Origin: Acidobacteriota bacterium
Lineage (GTDB): Bacteria; Acidobacteriota; Aminicenantia; Aminicenantales; Saccharicenantaceae
Direction: 5' to 3'
Assembly: GCA_028749115.1 (NCBI GenBank)
Contig: JAQURD010000003.1
Coordinates: 1-64,000, forward strand
Length of the DNA stretch: 64,000 bases
The position numbers and the translations under genes were made by a program. Positions within the stretch are counted from its first letter, which is position 1. The number at the start of each line of letters is the position of its first letter. The notes under the pieces are model-generated. The model had not been told where the DNA came from. It was given only the letters and a program-made list of their open reading frames with translations, and searched no databases. This document shows, one piece after another, positions 1 to 8,631 of this stretch.

Positions 1-141
1 AAGCAAATTTTTCCTCCGAATCTTGAAGATATTTTGGCCCCATATTGGGAAAAGGAACTTGGCAGGCTGATCGCTCCGCTGCCTGAGATGAAAACAGTTA
101 TTAGCGATCTAAAAGATATGTTAGCCGCCCTTAACCTTTAG
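1..141 (+). CDS. 3' end of a truncated CDS (start outside window), unknown product
   Basis: Open frame from base 1 to TAG at 139-141: KQIFPPNLEDILAPYWEKELGRLIAPLPEMKTVISDLKDMLAALNL*. Confidence 0.5.
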   Translation, partial: KQIFPPNLEDILAPYWEKELGRLIAPLPEMKTVISDLKDMLAALNL

Positions 142-699
142 GGCTTTTATTATAGCTTATTGATATCTATCTTACATAACCTTCCTAATATGAAAGCAAT
201 ATAAGATATATATCAACCTGGATAGTTGCCCTGGAAGGAATCAGAGGGTTACTGGGATACGTATTAATAGGTACACAGAAAACCGCCCGATAAAAAAATA
301 GGAAATATAGACTGTGTCCCCAGTTTCCACCCATTTTCCTTTCCCTATTTTCCTTCCCTTTTTCTTTTTGACTTTTATTTTGCTAAAGAGTTATCATCAT
401 TTATCAATGAAGTGAAGGGGAAACGTGATTAAAATTATCAGGAGTTCAAAAACAAGTCAGAGGCTCTAGTCCTGTGCCACCAATATGTTTCTTTATGAAG
501 CGGCACTCCTTGGGCAAGAACTTACTAGCTCGGGAGCCAGTCCACTTAAAAAGGGCCTCTCTGGTTAACTGCGACCTTACCCTTACCTCATAAATTCTTA
601 AAGGAGATTTAAGATATAGTAGAAGAGACAAGATCTGAGATATGGCGAGTATTATCAGAAAAAATTGGTCACATTGAGGGATTCGCATCCGAACGGGAC

Positions 700-1626
700 A
701 TGGAATCCTTTCTTATGAACAATCCGTCTGTTATCGGCTGTTCTGTTACTGATGCTCAAAGTAATCAACCACTGGTGAGAGCTCAGGTCATAATCAAATC
801 AGACCAGGGCGGGTCGGGGAAGATTGATATTATTGGCCTCGCGCCACGTGAAGACAATGGTTTTGAACTTCGCATCTTCGAGCTAAAAAAGGGAGAAATA
901 GATGTGGCTGCTGTCGAACAGCTCATCTACTATCTCAGAAACTGGCAACCTAACTCCACCGCCAGAAAACAGGTTAGAGAATGGGCCTTACGTTTAGGCC
1001 TCAAGGGTGTTGATGAGACCACTATTGATGATATTCTTGACCAGCCCATTGGTGTCTTAATAGGGACTAATTTCCAAGCCGAGGCGATCAGAGCAGCTCT
1101 CGACTCAGACTTCAAACAGCAAATACGCGGTTTAAGATTAGCCAGATTCAGGGGGACGTCAAAATCTGAATACTATGTCATTGCCGAAGACCAGATTGGA
1201 ACCATTAGAACTAAAAAGAAACTCTGGAGTTGGGGTGCGCTCATTAAGGCAGGGCTTATTGATAAAGACGATACATTTATTTTGAAAGAGACCGGGCTTG
1301 TCGCCAGACCAGATACTGAGCGTCTTGATTATAACTGGATTATGCTGATCTTTGACGAGCCTTCAACCCAACTTCTACTTTCAAAGGAAGAGGAAATTTT
1401 GGCCAAGGCTGAGGCTCAGAATGATGCCTATGTAAAGAGATGGGTGCCAAGGGCACTGGACGCTCTGAGAAACAGAAACAGCATGGCTATAACCCTGGCA
1501 ACCGGCTTGAGCTTTTTTGCCTTTGGATCACCGGTAAGTTACTGGGTTCCTACTGATTACTGGTTTCATCAAAAATCGGACAAGTCTTTGAGCGAACTCA
1601 AAGGAAGTCTTTTTAAGAAGAAATGA
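700..1626 (+). CDS. NucS/DUF91-like PD-(D/E)xK nuclease-family protein; reading frame extends upstream of the called ATG
   Basis: Motif IDIIGLAP...FELRIFELKKGEIDVAAVEQLIYYLRNW resembles the NucS/DUF91 core; in-frame coding-like sequence from ~616 (VEETRSEIWRVLSEKIGHIEGFASERDM). Confidence 0.6.
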   Translation: MESFLMNNPSVIGCSVTDAQSNQPLVRAQVIIKSDQGGSGKIDIIGLAPREDNGFELRIFELKKGEIDVAAVEQLIYYLRNWQPNSTARKQVREWALRLGLKGVDETTIDDILDQPIGVLIGTNFQAEAIRAALDSDFKQQIRGLRLARFRGTSKSEYYVIAEDQIGTIRTKKKLWSWGALIKAGLIDKDDTFILKETGLVARPDTERLDYNWIMLIFDEPSTQLLLSKEEEILAKAEAQNDAYVKRWVPRALDALRNRNSMAITLATGLSFFAFGSPVSYWVPTDYWFHQKSDKSLSELKGSLFKKK

Positions 1627-1837
1627 AATGTTGTTAGCAAAGTCATTCTGTTTATTCCATATTTTACTGAAAAGAAATATCTGAGATCGTACCCAATTTA
1701 CCAGATTATATCCTTGCCAGGTTGGGCCTACACGGAAGCTAAGGAGAATCTCTAAAAAATCAGACACAGCAGAAGCGAATATGGAGAGATAGAAGCGTTG
1801 AACTTTGAGAGCGACGCCTATGTTATAAATTCATTGG

Positions 1838-2719
1838 CTATTGGCTTGGAAAACAGTGAATATCTAGGGTGTCCCCATTTTTCACCTGCCTGGCAAATCT
1901 GATGAAATCGGCAGTCATCCCCGGCAAGCGACCGTTTTTCCCTATGGATTTAGTGCACTCTTTAAAATTGCCGCTCCCTATTAACCATAAGGCTCTATCA
2001 ACCATGCGGGGTGAAACGCCTGCTTTCTTGGCAATTATGTTCAGGGCGAGACTAAAATCATAATCATGGTCTTTTCTCTCGCACATACCAAGCCCGACAA
2101 GAATGTTTTTTATGTGAACATCGGGTTTTCCGTAATTCCTATAGCCCAGAGCCATGAGAAAATCACAGGCGAGGGCATAACCAATTCCTCTGATGGCATC
2201 TGCTAAAAGTATCGGAACTGCCAGATGAACGCGTGGATCAGGATGATTAGCAAAGGGGTCAATAAACCGATAAAATTCTTCCGCTGATCTAAAACTTGAC
2301 AGAAAGTTGGCGCTGTCGATGATTGTTTTGCAATAATTTGGCCGGGTACTCAGAGACCCCTCGCGCATTTTCCCGCTAGGGTGAAGCTGAGTCTGGATTG
2401 TATTGAACAGGGTCTCCCAGGATGTAAATCTTTCTTTTACATAACAAGGATCAAAATTGCCAAGAACCCGCCCCAGTCGCTCAACCCCTTCTTCGCCTAA
2501 ACTCTTGCCGATAATTTTGGATTTACCTTGGGCATTCTGTGCAGATTTAAGCAGGGTTAGATATATTCCGTTGAGTGAATCGGGTTTCTTTTTGCCCTGA
2601 TCATCTTTTTTAAAGAAGCAATCCAGTAATTCTCTGGTGATCCCTTTCTCTTTCTGATTTAAAAGAAATTTTATAGCTTCCTTGTAAATAGCTCCCTCTT
2701 TTATTTTTCTTTTACTCAT
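1838..2719 (-). CDS. Helix-hairpin-helix DNA glycosylase-like protein; C-terminus formed by an inserted repeat
   Basis: ADAIRGIGYALACDFLMALGYRNYGKPDVHIKNIL resembles an HhH/GPD glycosylase core; last residues KNGDTLDIHCFPSQ are the translated 29-bp repeat and its flank. Confidence 0.5.
   Translation of the reverse strand: MSKRKIKEGAIYKEAIKFLLNQKEKGITRELLDCFFKKDDQGKKKPDSLNGIYLTLLKSAQNAQGKSKIIGKSLGEEGVERLGRVLGNFDPCYVKERFTSWETLFNTIQTQLHPSGKMREGSLSTRPNYCKTIIDSANFLSSFRSAEEFYRFIDPFANHPDPRVHLAVPILLADAIRGIGYALACDFLMALGYRNYGKPDVHIKNILVGLGMCERKDHDYDFSLALNIIAKKAGVSPRMVDRALWLIGSGNFKECTKSIGKNGRLPGMTADFIRFARQVKNGDTLDIHCFPSQ
1855..1883 (+). repeat. 29-bp dispersed direct repeat, copy 1
   Basis: agtgaatatctagggtgtccccatttttc, identical to 11199-11227. 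Confidence 0.9.
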
Positions 2720-2936
2720 ATTTAGGCGCCCTCCTTTTTATTGATGTATTTAATCGACCTTGGACAAATTATATTTGTTAAGCTTTCAATAGGCTATTGT
2801 TTTTTTATCCTGGTTTGGCTGTAAATATCAAGTTGAGATCCATATCAAGAAGGTCCTCTTATCATTCATCCAAATTACCATTACCCCCTTCTTATTTAAC
2901 ACACTTTTGGCTGAACAGCCGTACTATTCCACTACT

Positions 2937-3008
2937 GTGGTAAGGATATTTCCCAGGGGCACGGTAAGGATATTTCCCACCCTCGTGGTAAACAGATTTC
3001 CCATACCC
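2937..3008 (+). repeat. Three tandem 24-bp units, likely IS21-type terminal repeats
   Basis: GTGGTAAGGATATTTCCCAGGGGC / ACGGTAAGGATATTTCCCACCCTC / GTGGTAAACAGATTTCCCATACCC. Confidence 0.75.
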
Positions 3009-3035
3009 GATTGGAATGATTCAAGCCTCCTTTCT

Positions 3036-3257
3036 TTATTTATTGATACGATAAGATTCTCCGTCCAGGGTAAAGACCCTGGCGTGATGAAGCAGCCGAA
3101 CTCCCTCCTTAAACTGCAATCTGACCGTCCGACTAAGATAGCCGAGGTAATTGCGGAGAGTCTGCTCGTTGCCCGGTAAACTCCAATATCTCTCCTCCAG
3201 ATAGTCATATACCGTAGCCCAGCACTTAATGTAAAAATTGACGATATTAATGTACAT
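3036..3257 (-). pseudogene. C-terminal remnant of IstB-like IS21-family ATPase
   Basis: C-terminal VRLLHHARVFTLDGESYRINK resembles the IstB tail (RLLHHAHxxxxxGESYRL); adjacent to IS21-style multiple terminal repeats; no complete istA or istB present. Confidence 0.5.
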
Positions 3258-3797
3258 AGCAGTCTTAATTATATTTTTTCTGAGATAACAATTATTCCCC
3301 CCAACGGTGCTTGCCTTATAAGAGATATTTCGATCAAAGTTCCTGCCGGCGAACCACCAATGAAGAAATTCGATATTGGATATTTACTTGAACACTCAAA
3401 TACTAGAATCCTTCGCTTTAATATGCATTATGATAACTTACTCGGGAGTCACTATATAACTTCGGAACAATTAAGCCAGGAAGTCTTCCATTTTGAGGCT
3501 ACTAAAAAGATCACTTCTCAAAAAGACAAACGCAAAGCATAGACTAATGCTTTTTGTCTGAAAGATGGCTTAACGTGCGTAATCCGATGATTGCGGCCAT
3601 CTAATCCAGTAGAAATCCAATCGTGGATAGCCACCCTTCGGAGCGTAGCAACGATGGGCGTAAATGTTTTATCCTAGGTGGCCCGCATCCCATTGGAATA
3701 CCCGGCCGACTTGTGTTGGAATACGCAATGTCCAACAGTCCGAAAAAATTGCCTATAAAAAATGCGCCTATGCAAGGAATCTAATCTTCAACTTTCT

Positions 3798-6700
3798 CTA
3801 TCCTAAGTTGTCAGCCAAAAATCGCTCTACAATCCCTCTTTTAAGTTGTTCATGACAAAATTGATTTTGATAGCCTCTCAAGCAACCATAGCAACTCGTC
3901 TCTTCCCCGCAGGTGCATTTCTTAACTCTCTCCCATGCACTCTCGATCACTTGATAAAGATTATTATCCTCTATAATCCTTTTTACATGACCTGCACCTC
4001 CCGGAACCGTGTCAAACATAACTAGTGAAGTTATGCCCCGCAATGGATATAATGTACCATCAATGTCTTGCCGCCTAATTCCTAAAGATTGGCTCGATCC
4101 TTCTAAAATTGCATATAAAAGAGACAACCAAAAATCCTGGTTCATATTAATTGCATAATTGTTCTGATAATTTTCTAGGGTGAGCGAAATCACGTCCGTT
4201 TTAAATGTATGACCCAGATGAATAGGTCCCTTTGCAGGCGAATAACATTTCATTCCCATTGGGGTTCGATGCGAATCTCTTGGTTGGCTAGAAAATGCTG
4301 CTCCGCAAGTAAAGCAGATATAAAACCCTTGTCCTTTTTTTCCTTTGCAGATAACCGCCAGTTCTCCCGCTGTTGAATATTGGCATTGAATCTTAAGTTT
4401 TTTAACTGCAATTTCTTTTAATAATGGCTCTTTATAGTCGAAAAAATAAGGCCTGGTTGTATATTCTCGTTTTGGCCTTGATTCACCGGGAATTTTCGGT
4501 GGTTGTTCTTTGGCTGTAACAAAACCAAAAATTGGCGTAACAAATCTTTTTATTAATCGTTTGTCTATGTTTTCGTTACAGTTCCTACATGACATTACAG
4601 GTATAGTCTCTTCTATAGTACCACTCTTAATTTGAAATTGATGGCATTGAGGGCAGAGTGCATACCAAAATATGGGCCAATTTCTATCTTTTACGACTTC
4701 TAAGCCAGCACTTTCCCAAATGTATCCATTAGCAATAACCTGACTTCCAGGCGCAAATTCGGCTATTGCCATCCTTAGATCTCTTTCTAATCTGATACAC
4801 TTTGCCTCTTTTAAATCAGAAAACGGGGTCAACTCTACAACATCGACAGGAAATCCATACTTAGGTATTACAGTATTTGTTGCCAGAAAATCTATTAAGT
4901 TTCTATTTTTTATGGTCTCCATTCTATCCTTTGCCCAACTTCGATCATATGTTAGCTTAGTTTCTCTTGTTTTATTACCTCCTTCATCTATTATTTTTTT
5001 CAGTTCTTCACCCTTTTCATGCCAGTAATCCTTTAGATGCTTATATTCCTCCTTTACTTTTGCATCAGCTATTCCTAGAGAACCATCCTTTCCCACTAGT
5101 GCTTCGACCCATCCCCAATTTTCAATTTCAAATCTATCATGCATATTTTTCGGAATCGTTCTTTTCAGTGATATTTTTAGGTCATTTGGCTTGGATTCAA
5201 TAAACTGAATAACCTTTTCCAGTCCTGTCTCTTTTTCCCCTTCAAGGCAGAAAAATGCATTTAAGCAGCCGAAATAATTCTGATTTTCTCGAAAGAATCT
5301 GGACATAACTACTGAATGCAAATGACGTCTAATAATCTTCTCATTACATATTTCAATAATAGGTGGAATAATCTTGCCGTTAACCATCTTTTCTGGCTCT
5401 CTAAAATATGTCAGATCATGGGAACGAAGCTGAGAAAAGGTCAGGGTAAATCCTGCAGAGCTTAATCGCCTCCCTGCTCTCCCGGAACGTTGTATATAGT
5501 TTGATGGTTCTGGAGGCACATTCCGTAAAAATATCGCTTCTAGTTCACCTAGATCAACGCCGAGTTCAAAAGTTGTTGAACAACTTAAGATGTTTATTCT
5601 ACCTTCTATAAATTGTTGCTGGATACTAGCAGCATAATCTGTGTCCAATTGGGCAGTATGCTCATGGACTACCACGCTCTCTGGCAAAAGTTCCCGATAC
5701 AAAAATCTATAATGATTGTTCTCGACTTCCTCTTTATCATTAATAGGATCTAACCCAGATAGTTTCCCCCGGCAATTGTAAGTAGGGCATACACCCTTCA
5801 AGCTTAGAGGCGACATCATTCCACATCTATCGCATATAAACCATCGCGTCGTTGGGTAGCCCGCGACTGCTTGCCAAAATCTATAGTCGAGTTGCGAGAG
5901 TATTCCTTCTTTTTTCTCTGGATCCGAAAAGCTGAAAATACCCCGACCGATCCAGCGGTTCCCTAAGTCTTCCCAAAGCATTTTGAGCAATTCCTTGCAT
6001 TTGTTGCTGTTGTCCTCTTGTCCGTTGATTCTGAGGTATAGTTTTTTTAGGAAATCCAACCTGCTATTTGTTCTATTTTCAGATGGAATCCATGAATATA
6101 TCCCCTTTTTAATATTTGACCCTTCAAGACGAAACTTATACTCCCTGTTTCTATGGAATCGTTCAAATACTTCATCATCGTGTGCTGGCCCTCCTTGTGG
6201 AAGAGTTATGGCTTTATTAAAGCGAAGAGTATTCAAAAGGATTATATACAAACATACTGCTTCCTCTCGATTCAACCCCCAACGAGGAGAAAAAAGTTCA
6301 TCTATCGGGCCCCAGTCTTTAGGTAAGATGGGAAGATAAGTTAATAGGCCGATGCCTTCTAAGCAATTCCTTCTATCCAATGCACAAAATTCTTGAAGAA
6401 TCCATCCCCATATCTCTTTCCTTTCATCTGCACCCGGCAACAATACATTAACCTCTTTAGCCAAACGAAGCAAATCGTTATAAAGTTTTTCTAATGTGTA
6501 TGCATCTTCAGAATCTATGTCTTTGGCTACTTCCGCGATTAGGCGCCTATATAAAAGTCTTTTATGCGTTGACTCGAAATAAGGCGCAAAAAATGCTGCA
6601 TCTTGCCTGCTATCAGAAAAAACTAGTACCTTTTTTCCCTCAGGAGATTTTTTCTTTATGTGCTGGAACAATGCTGTAGCTAAAACGGCAGTAGGAGCAT

Positions 6701-8630
6701 CTTGTTGAAAAATGAATTTTCTTACGATATTCACAGATCTTAATCCACATGCATGGCAAACGTTAAGACTATCGTCTTTTGGGATAATCTCAATCAGGGT
6801 TAGAAAAGCTGCTTTCCCATCGTTCTTCTCTTTCTCGTTACAGCTGCATAAGGGCCGCTGATTCTCTTCCCATATGGCCCCGCATTTAGAACACAGGTTC
6901 CAGATCTTCCCTTTATCTGCCATTTCTTCGGGTACTGCAACTTCTTCATCTTCATTTTGATCCGTACTGATTCCAGAATCGTAGAGGAGAAAGTATCTAT
7001 TTTTCTTTTTGCCTTCACCATATTCGACAGAATGCTTAAGCTTGTTATCAACAATCTCTCCCACCAGATATTCCTGCCCACATCTTCTACATGTAGCAAG
7101 ATCGAAAACTGGATAGCCTCCTTCATTTATCTCTTTCCTCTCGAGATATATCTTTGATTCAGGGAAAAAAGAAACAAAGGCACCCTCAGGGGCTCTGACG
7201 AAAAGATGATAGCGAGCAGGCAGGATGGGAAGGGATTCGTCATCCTTCTTGGCCCAAATGGCAATATTTATCATGTTAACTATCAAAGAGATATCCTTTT
7301 CAGAAAGATTGTCCGATCTACTTAACGCTTTAACACATTTTTCAAGGTGGACAGCTCCTGACTCTAGCATTTCTATTAGTTCTTCAATGTTTGCGTCTCT
7401 GGACACTATTTCATATAAGAATTTTTTAGCGTTATTTTCTGCAATTCTCGCCGCTTCATTTACAACATAGCCAGGAAAATTGTATTTCTCGCATATATCA
7501 GAGAGCTCTTTTATACCCGGCAGTTCTGCCGGGTTATTTTTGATGATTTCTTCAATTTTTGAGTAAAACTCAAGCGGGATTCGGCATTTCCCTCTATCGA
7601 TTCTAAAGGCTGTTCTTTCGCCTTTTATAATATCTTTGTTCTCGTCCTTTGCCTCCCATTCAAACTGTTCTCCAAAAAGATTCCTGGCAAATTCTGCTAT
7701 ACGACCAAAATCCTCTTCTTCCTTCATTAACGTAGCACTGGTCGCTATGCAGCTCAGGACTCCTTCTTTTCCCTCGCAGACTCTATCTTTTAATCTCCGA
7801 ATTAACATAGCCATTTCTACGCCGTTGGCACCATTGTAGATATGAGCTTCGTCCAAAACTAGAAACTTCCAATTTCTCGCATATTCTCCATCGAAAAAGA
7901 AAGAATCATAGGGTCTTAATAAAAGATACTCTAGCATCGCATAGTTCGTTATTAAAATATTAGGCGGACTTTGTCTCATTTCTTCTCTAGATAACAATTC
8001 ACCCTTAACTGGTTCCTGTCCCGGATTATTGAACCTGAAGTTCTCCTCTCCCTCTTTCCTTGTCTCTTTTGTATCACCCACATACCGGCCAAAGGTTATG
8101 GGAATTCCCGGGGACTTTTCTTCAATTTTTCTCGAAATCGAACGGAGCTTTCTTAATTGATCGTTGGCCAGCGCATTCATCGGGTAGATTAAGAGAGCCC
8201 TCACACCCAGATTAAGCTTTCTTTCTTTGTATTCTCTGAGAAGATGGTCATAGATAGGTATTATGAAGCTTTCAGTCTTGCCACTGCCCGTACCTGATGC
8301 TATAACAACATTTCTTTTTCCTAATATTTTTCTTATGGCTTTTTCTTGATGAAGATATAATGGATTATCCTTTAAATAGGGAAGCGCATCATAGATGAAG
8401 TCTTCTATCGTCTTAATCAAGACTCCCTCTTCCACCAAATCTCCAATTGAACGACCTCGTTTGAATGGCGGAGTTGCTTCTATTAGAGGGCCATTTGTAT
8501 AAGAAAATTTTTTAACCTGGTCATAAAATGACTTCCTGAGCCTTTTGTCCTTAAGGCGGAAAGAACTTTTCAAATATCGAACATATCCATCGCTTATATC
8601 CATTGTTAACTGAAGCGGATTGATACTCAT
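3798..8630 (-). CDS. DEAD/DEAH-box helicase with DUF1998-type C-terminus, DruE-like
   Basis: GTGSGKT, LVLDEAHIYNG, CIATSATL, VLVFSDSRQDAAFFAPYFE, CSTTFELGVDLGELEAIFLRNVPP...QRSGRAGRR; several CxxC ribbons and C-terminal CTCGEETSCYGCLRGYQNQFCH. Confidence 0.85.
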   Translation of the reverse strand: MSINPLQLTMDISDGYVRYLKSSFRLKDKRLRKSFYDQVKKFSYTNGPLIEATPPFKRGRSIGDLVEEGVLIKTIEDFIYDALPYLKDNPLYLHQEKAIRKILGKRNVVIASGTGSGKTESFIIPIYDHLLREYKERKLNLGVRALLIYPMNALANDQLRKLRSISRKIEEKSPGIPITFGRYVGDTKETRKEGEENFRFNNPGQEPVKGELLSREEMRQSPPNILITNYAMLEYLLLRPYDSFFFDGEYARNWKFLVLDEAHIYNGANGVEMAMLIRRLKDRVCEGKEGVLSCIATSATLMKEEEDFGRIAEFARNLFGEQFEWEAKDENKDIIKGERTAFRIDRGKCRIPLEFYSKIEEIIKNNPAELPGIKELSDICEKYNFPGYVVNEAARIAENNAKKFLYEIVSRDANIEELIEMLESGAVHLEKCVKALSRSDNLSEKDISLIVNMINIAIWAKKDDESLPILPARYHLFVRAPEGAFVSFFPESKIYLERKEINEGGYPVFDLATCRRCGQEYLVGEIVDNKLKHSVEYGEGKKKNRYFLLYDSGISTDQNEDEEVAVPEEMADKGKIWNLCSKCGAIWEENQRPLCSCNEKEKNDGKAAFLTLIEIIPKDDSLNVCHACGLRSVNIVRKFIFQQDAPTAVLATALFQHIKKKSPEGKKVLVFSDSRQDAAFFAPYFESTHKRLLYRRLIAEVAKDIDSEDAYTLEKLYNDLLRLAKEVNVLLPGADERKEIWGWILQEFCALDRRNCLEGIGLLTYLPILPKDWGPIDELFSPRWGLNREEAVCLYIILLNTLRFNKAITLPQGGPAHDDEVFERFHRNREYKFRLEGSNIKKGIYSWIPSENRTNSRLDFLKKLYLRINGQEDNSNKCKELLKMLWEDLGNRWIGRGIFSFSDPEKKEGILSQLDYRFWQAVAGYPTTRWFICDRCGMMSPLSLKGVCPTYNCRGKLSGLDPINDKEEVENNHYRFLYRELLPESVVVHEHTAQLDTDYAASIQQQFIEGRINILSCSTTFELGVDLGELEAIFLRNVPPEPSNYIQRSGRAGRRLSSAGFTLTFSQLRSHDLTYFREPEKMVNGKIIPPIIEICNEKIIRRHLHSVVMSRFFRENQNYFGCLNAFFCLEGEKETGLEKVIQFIESKPNDLKISLKRTIPKNMHDRFEIENWGWVEALVGKDGSLGIADAKVKEEYKHLKDYWHEKGEELKKIIDEGGNKTRETKLTYDRSWAKDRMETIKNRNLIDFLATNTVIPKYGFPVDVVELTPFSDLKEAKCIRLERDLRMAIAEFAPGSQVIANGYIWESAGLEVVKDRNWPIFWYALCPQCHQFQIKSGTIEETIPVMSCRNCNENIDKRLIKRFVTPIFGFVTAKEQPPKIPGESRPKREYTTRPYFFDYKEPLLKEIAVKKLKIQCQYSTAGELAVICKGKKGQGFYICFTCGAAFSSQPRDSHRTPMGMKCYSPAKGPIHLGHTFKTDVISLTLENYQNNYAINMNQDFWLSLLYAILEGSSQSLGIRRQDIDGTLYPLRGITSLVMFDTVPGGAGHVKRIIEDNNLYQVIESAWERVKKCTCGEETSCYGCLRGYQNQFCHEQLKRGIVERFLADNLG

Positions 8631-8631
8631 A

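Noticed and set aside
300-328. Possible fourth copy of the 29-bp repeat (gaaatatagactgtgtccccagtttcc)
   Set aside because: Only the TGTCCCCA core and scattered flanking positions match; too weak to call as a repeat copy, mentioned only as context.
446-688. 80-aa minus-strand ORF
   Set aside because: Its C-terminal GGTGLEPLTCF is the translation of the tRNA-end-like fragment, and it overlaps the start region of the plus-strand nuclease frame; likely spurious.
3360-3542. 60-aa plus-strand ORF (MKKFDIGYLLEHSN...)
   Set aside because: The frame has coding-like sequence upstream without a clear start or RBS and no recognisable family; may be a gene fragment but not supportable as a CDS.
3550-3790. 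Possible IstA or second IS end (near-repeat ttggaatac and paired short motifs)
   Set aside because: No transposase motif could be read in any frame; insufficient evidence.
4967-7839. Several plus-strand ORFs of 61-118 aa inside the helicase gene
   Set aside because: Antisense to a clear 1610-aa CDS with full helicase motifs; composition consistent with shadow ORFs.
3798-8630. DISARM DrmA/DrmB assignment for the large helicase
   Set aside because: No DISARM methyltransferase or separate DrmB/DrmC genes nearby; single-chain helicase plus DUF1998-type end fits DruE/MrfA-like proteins better.
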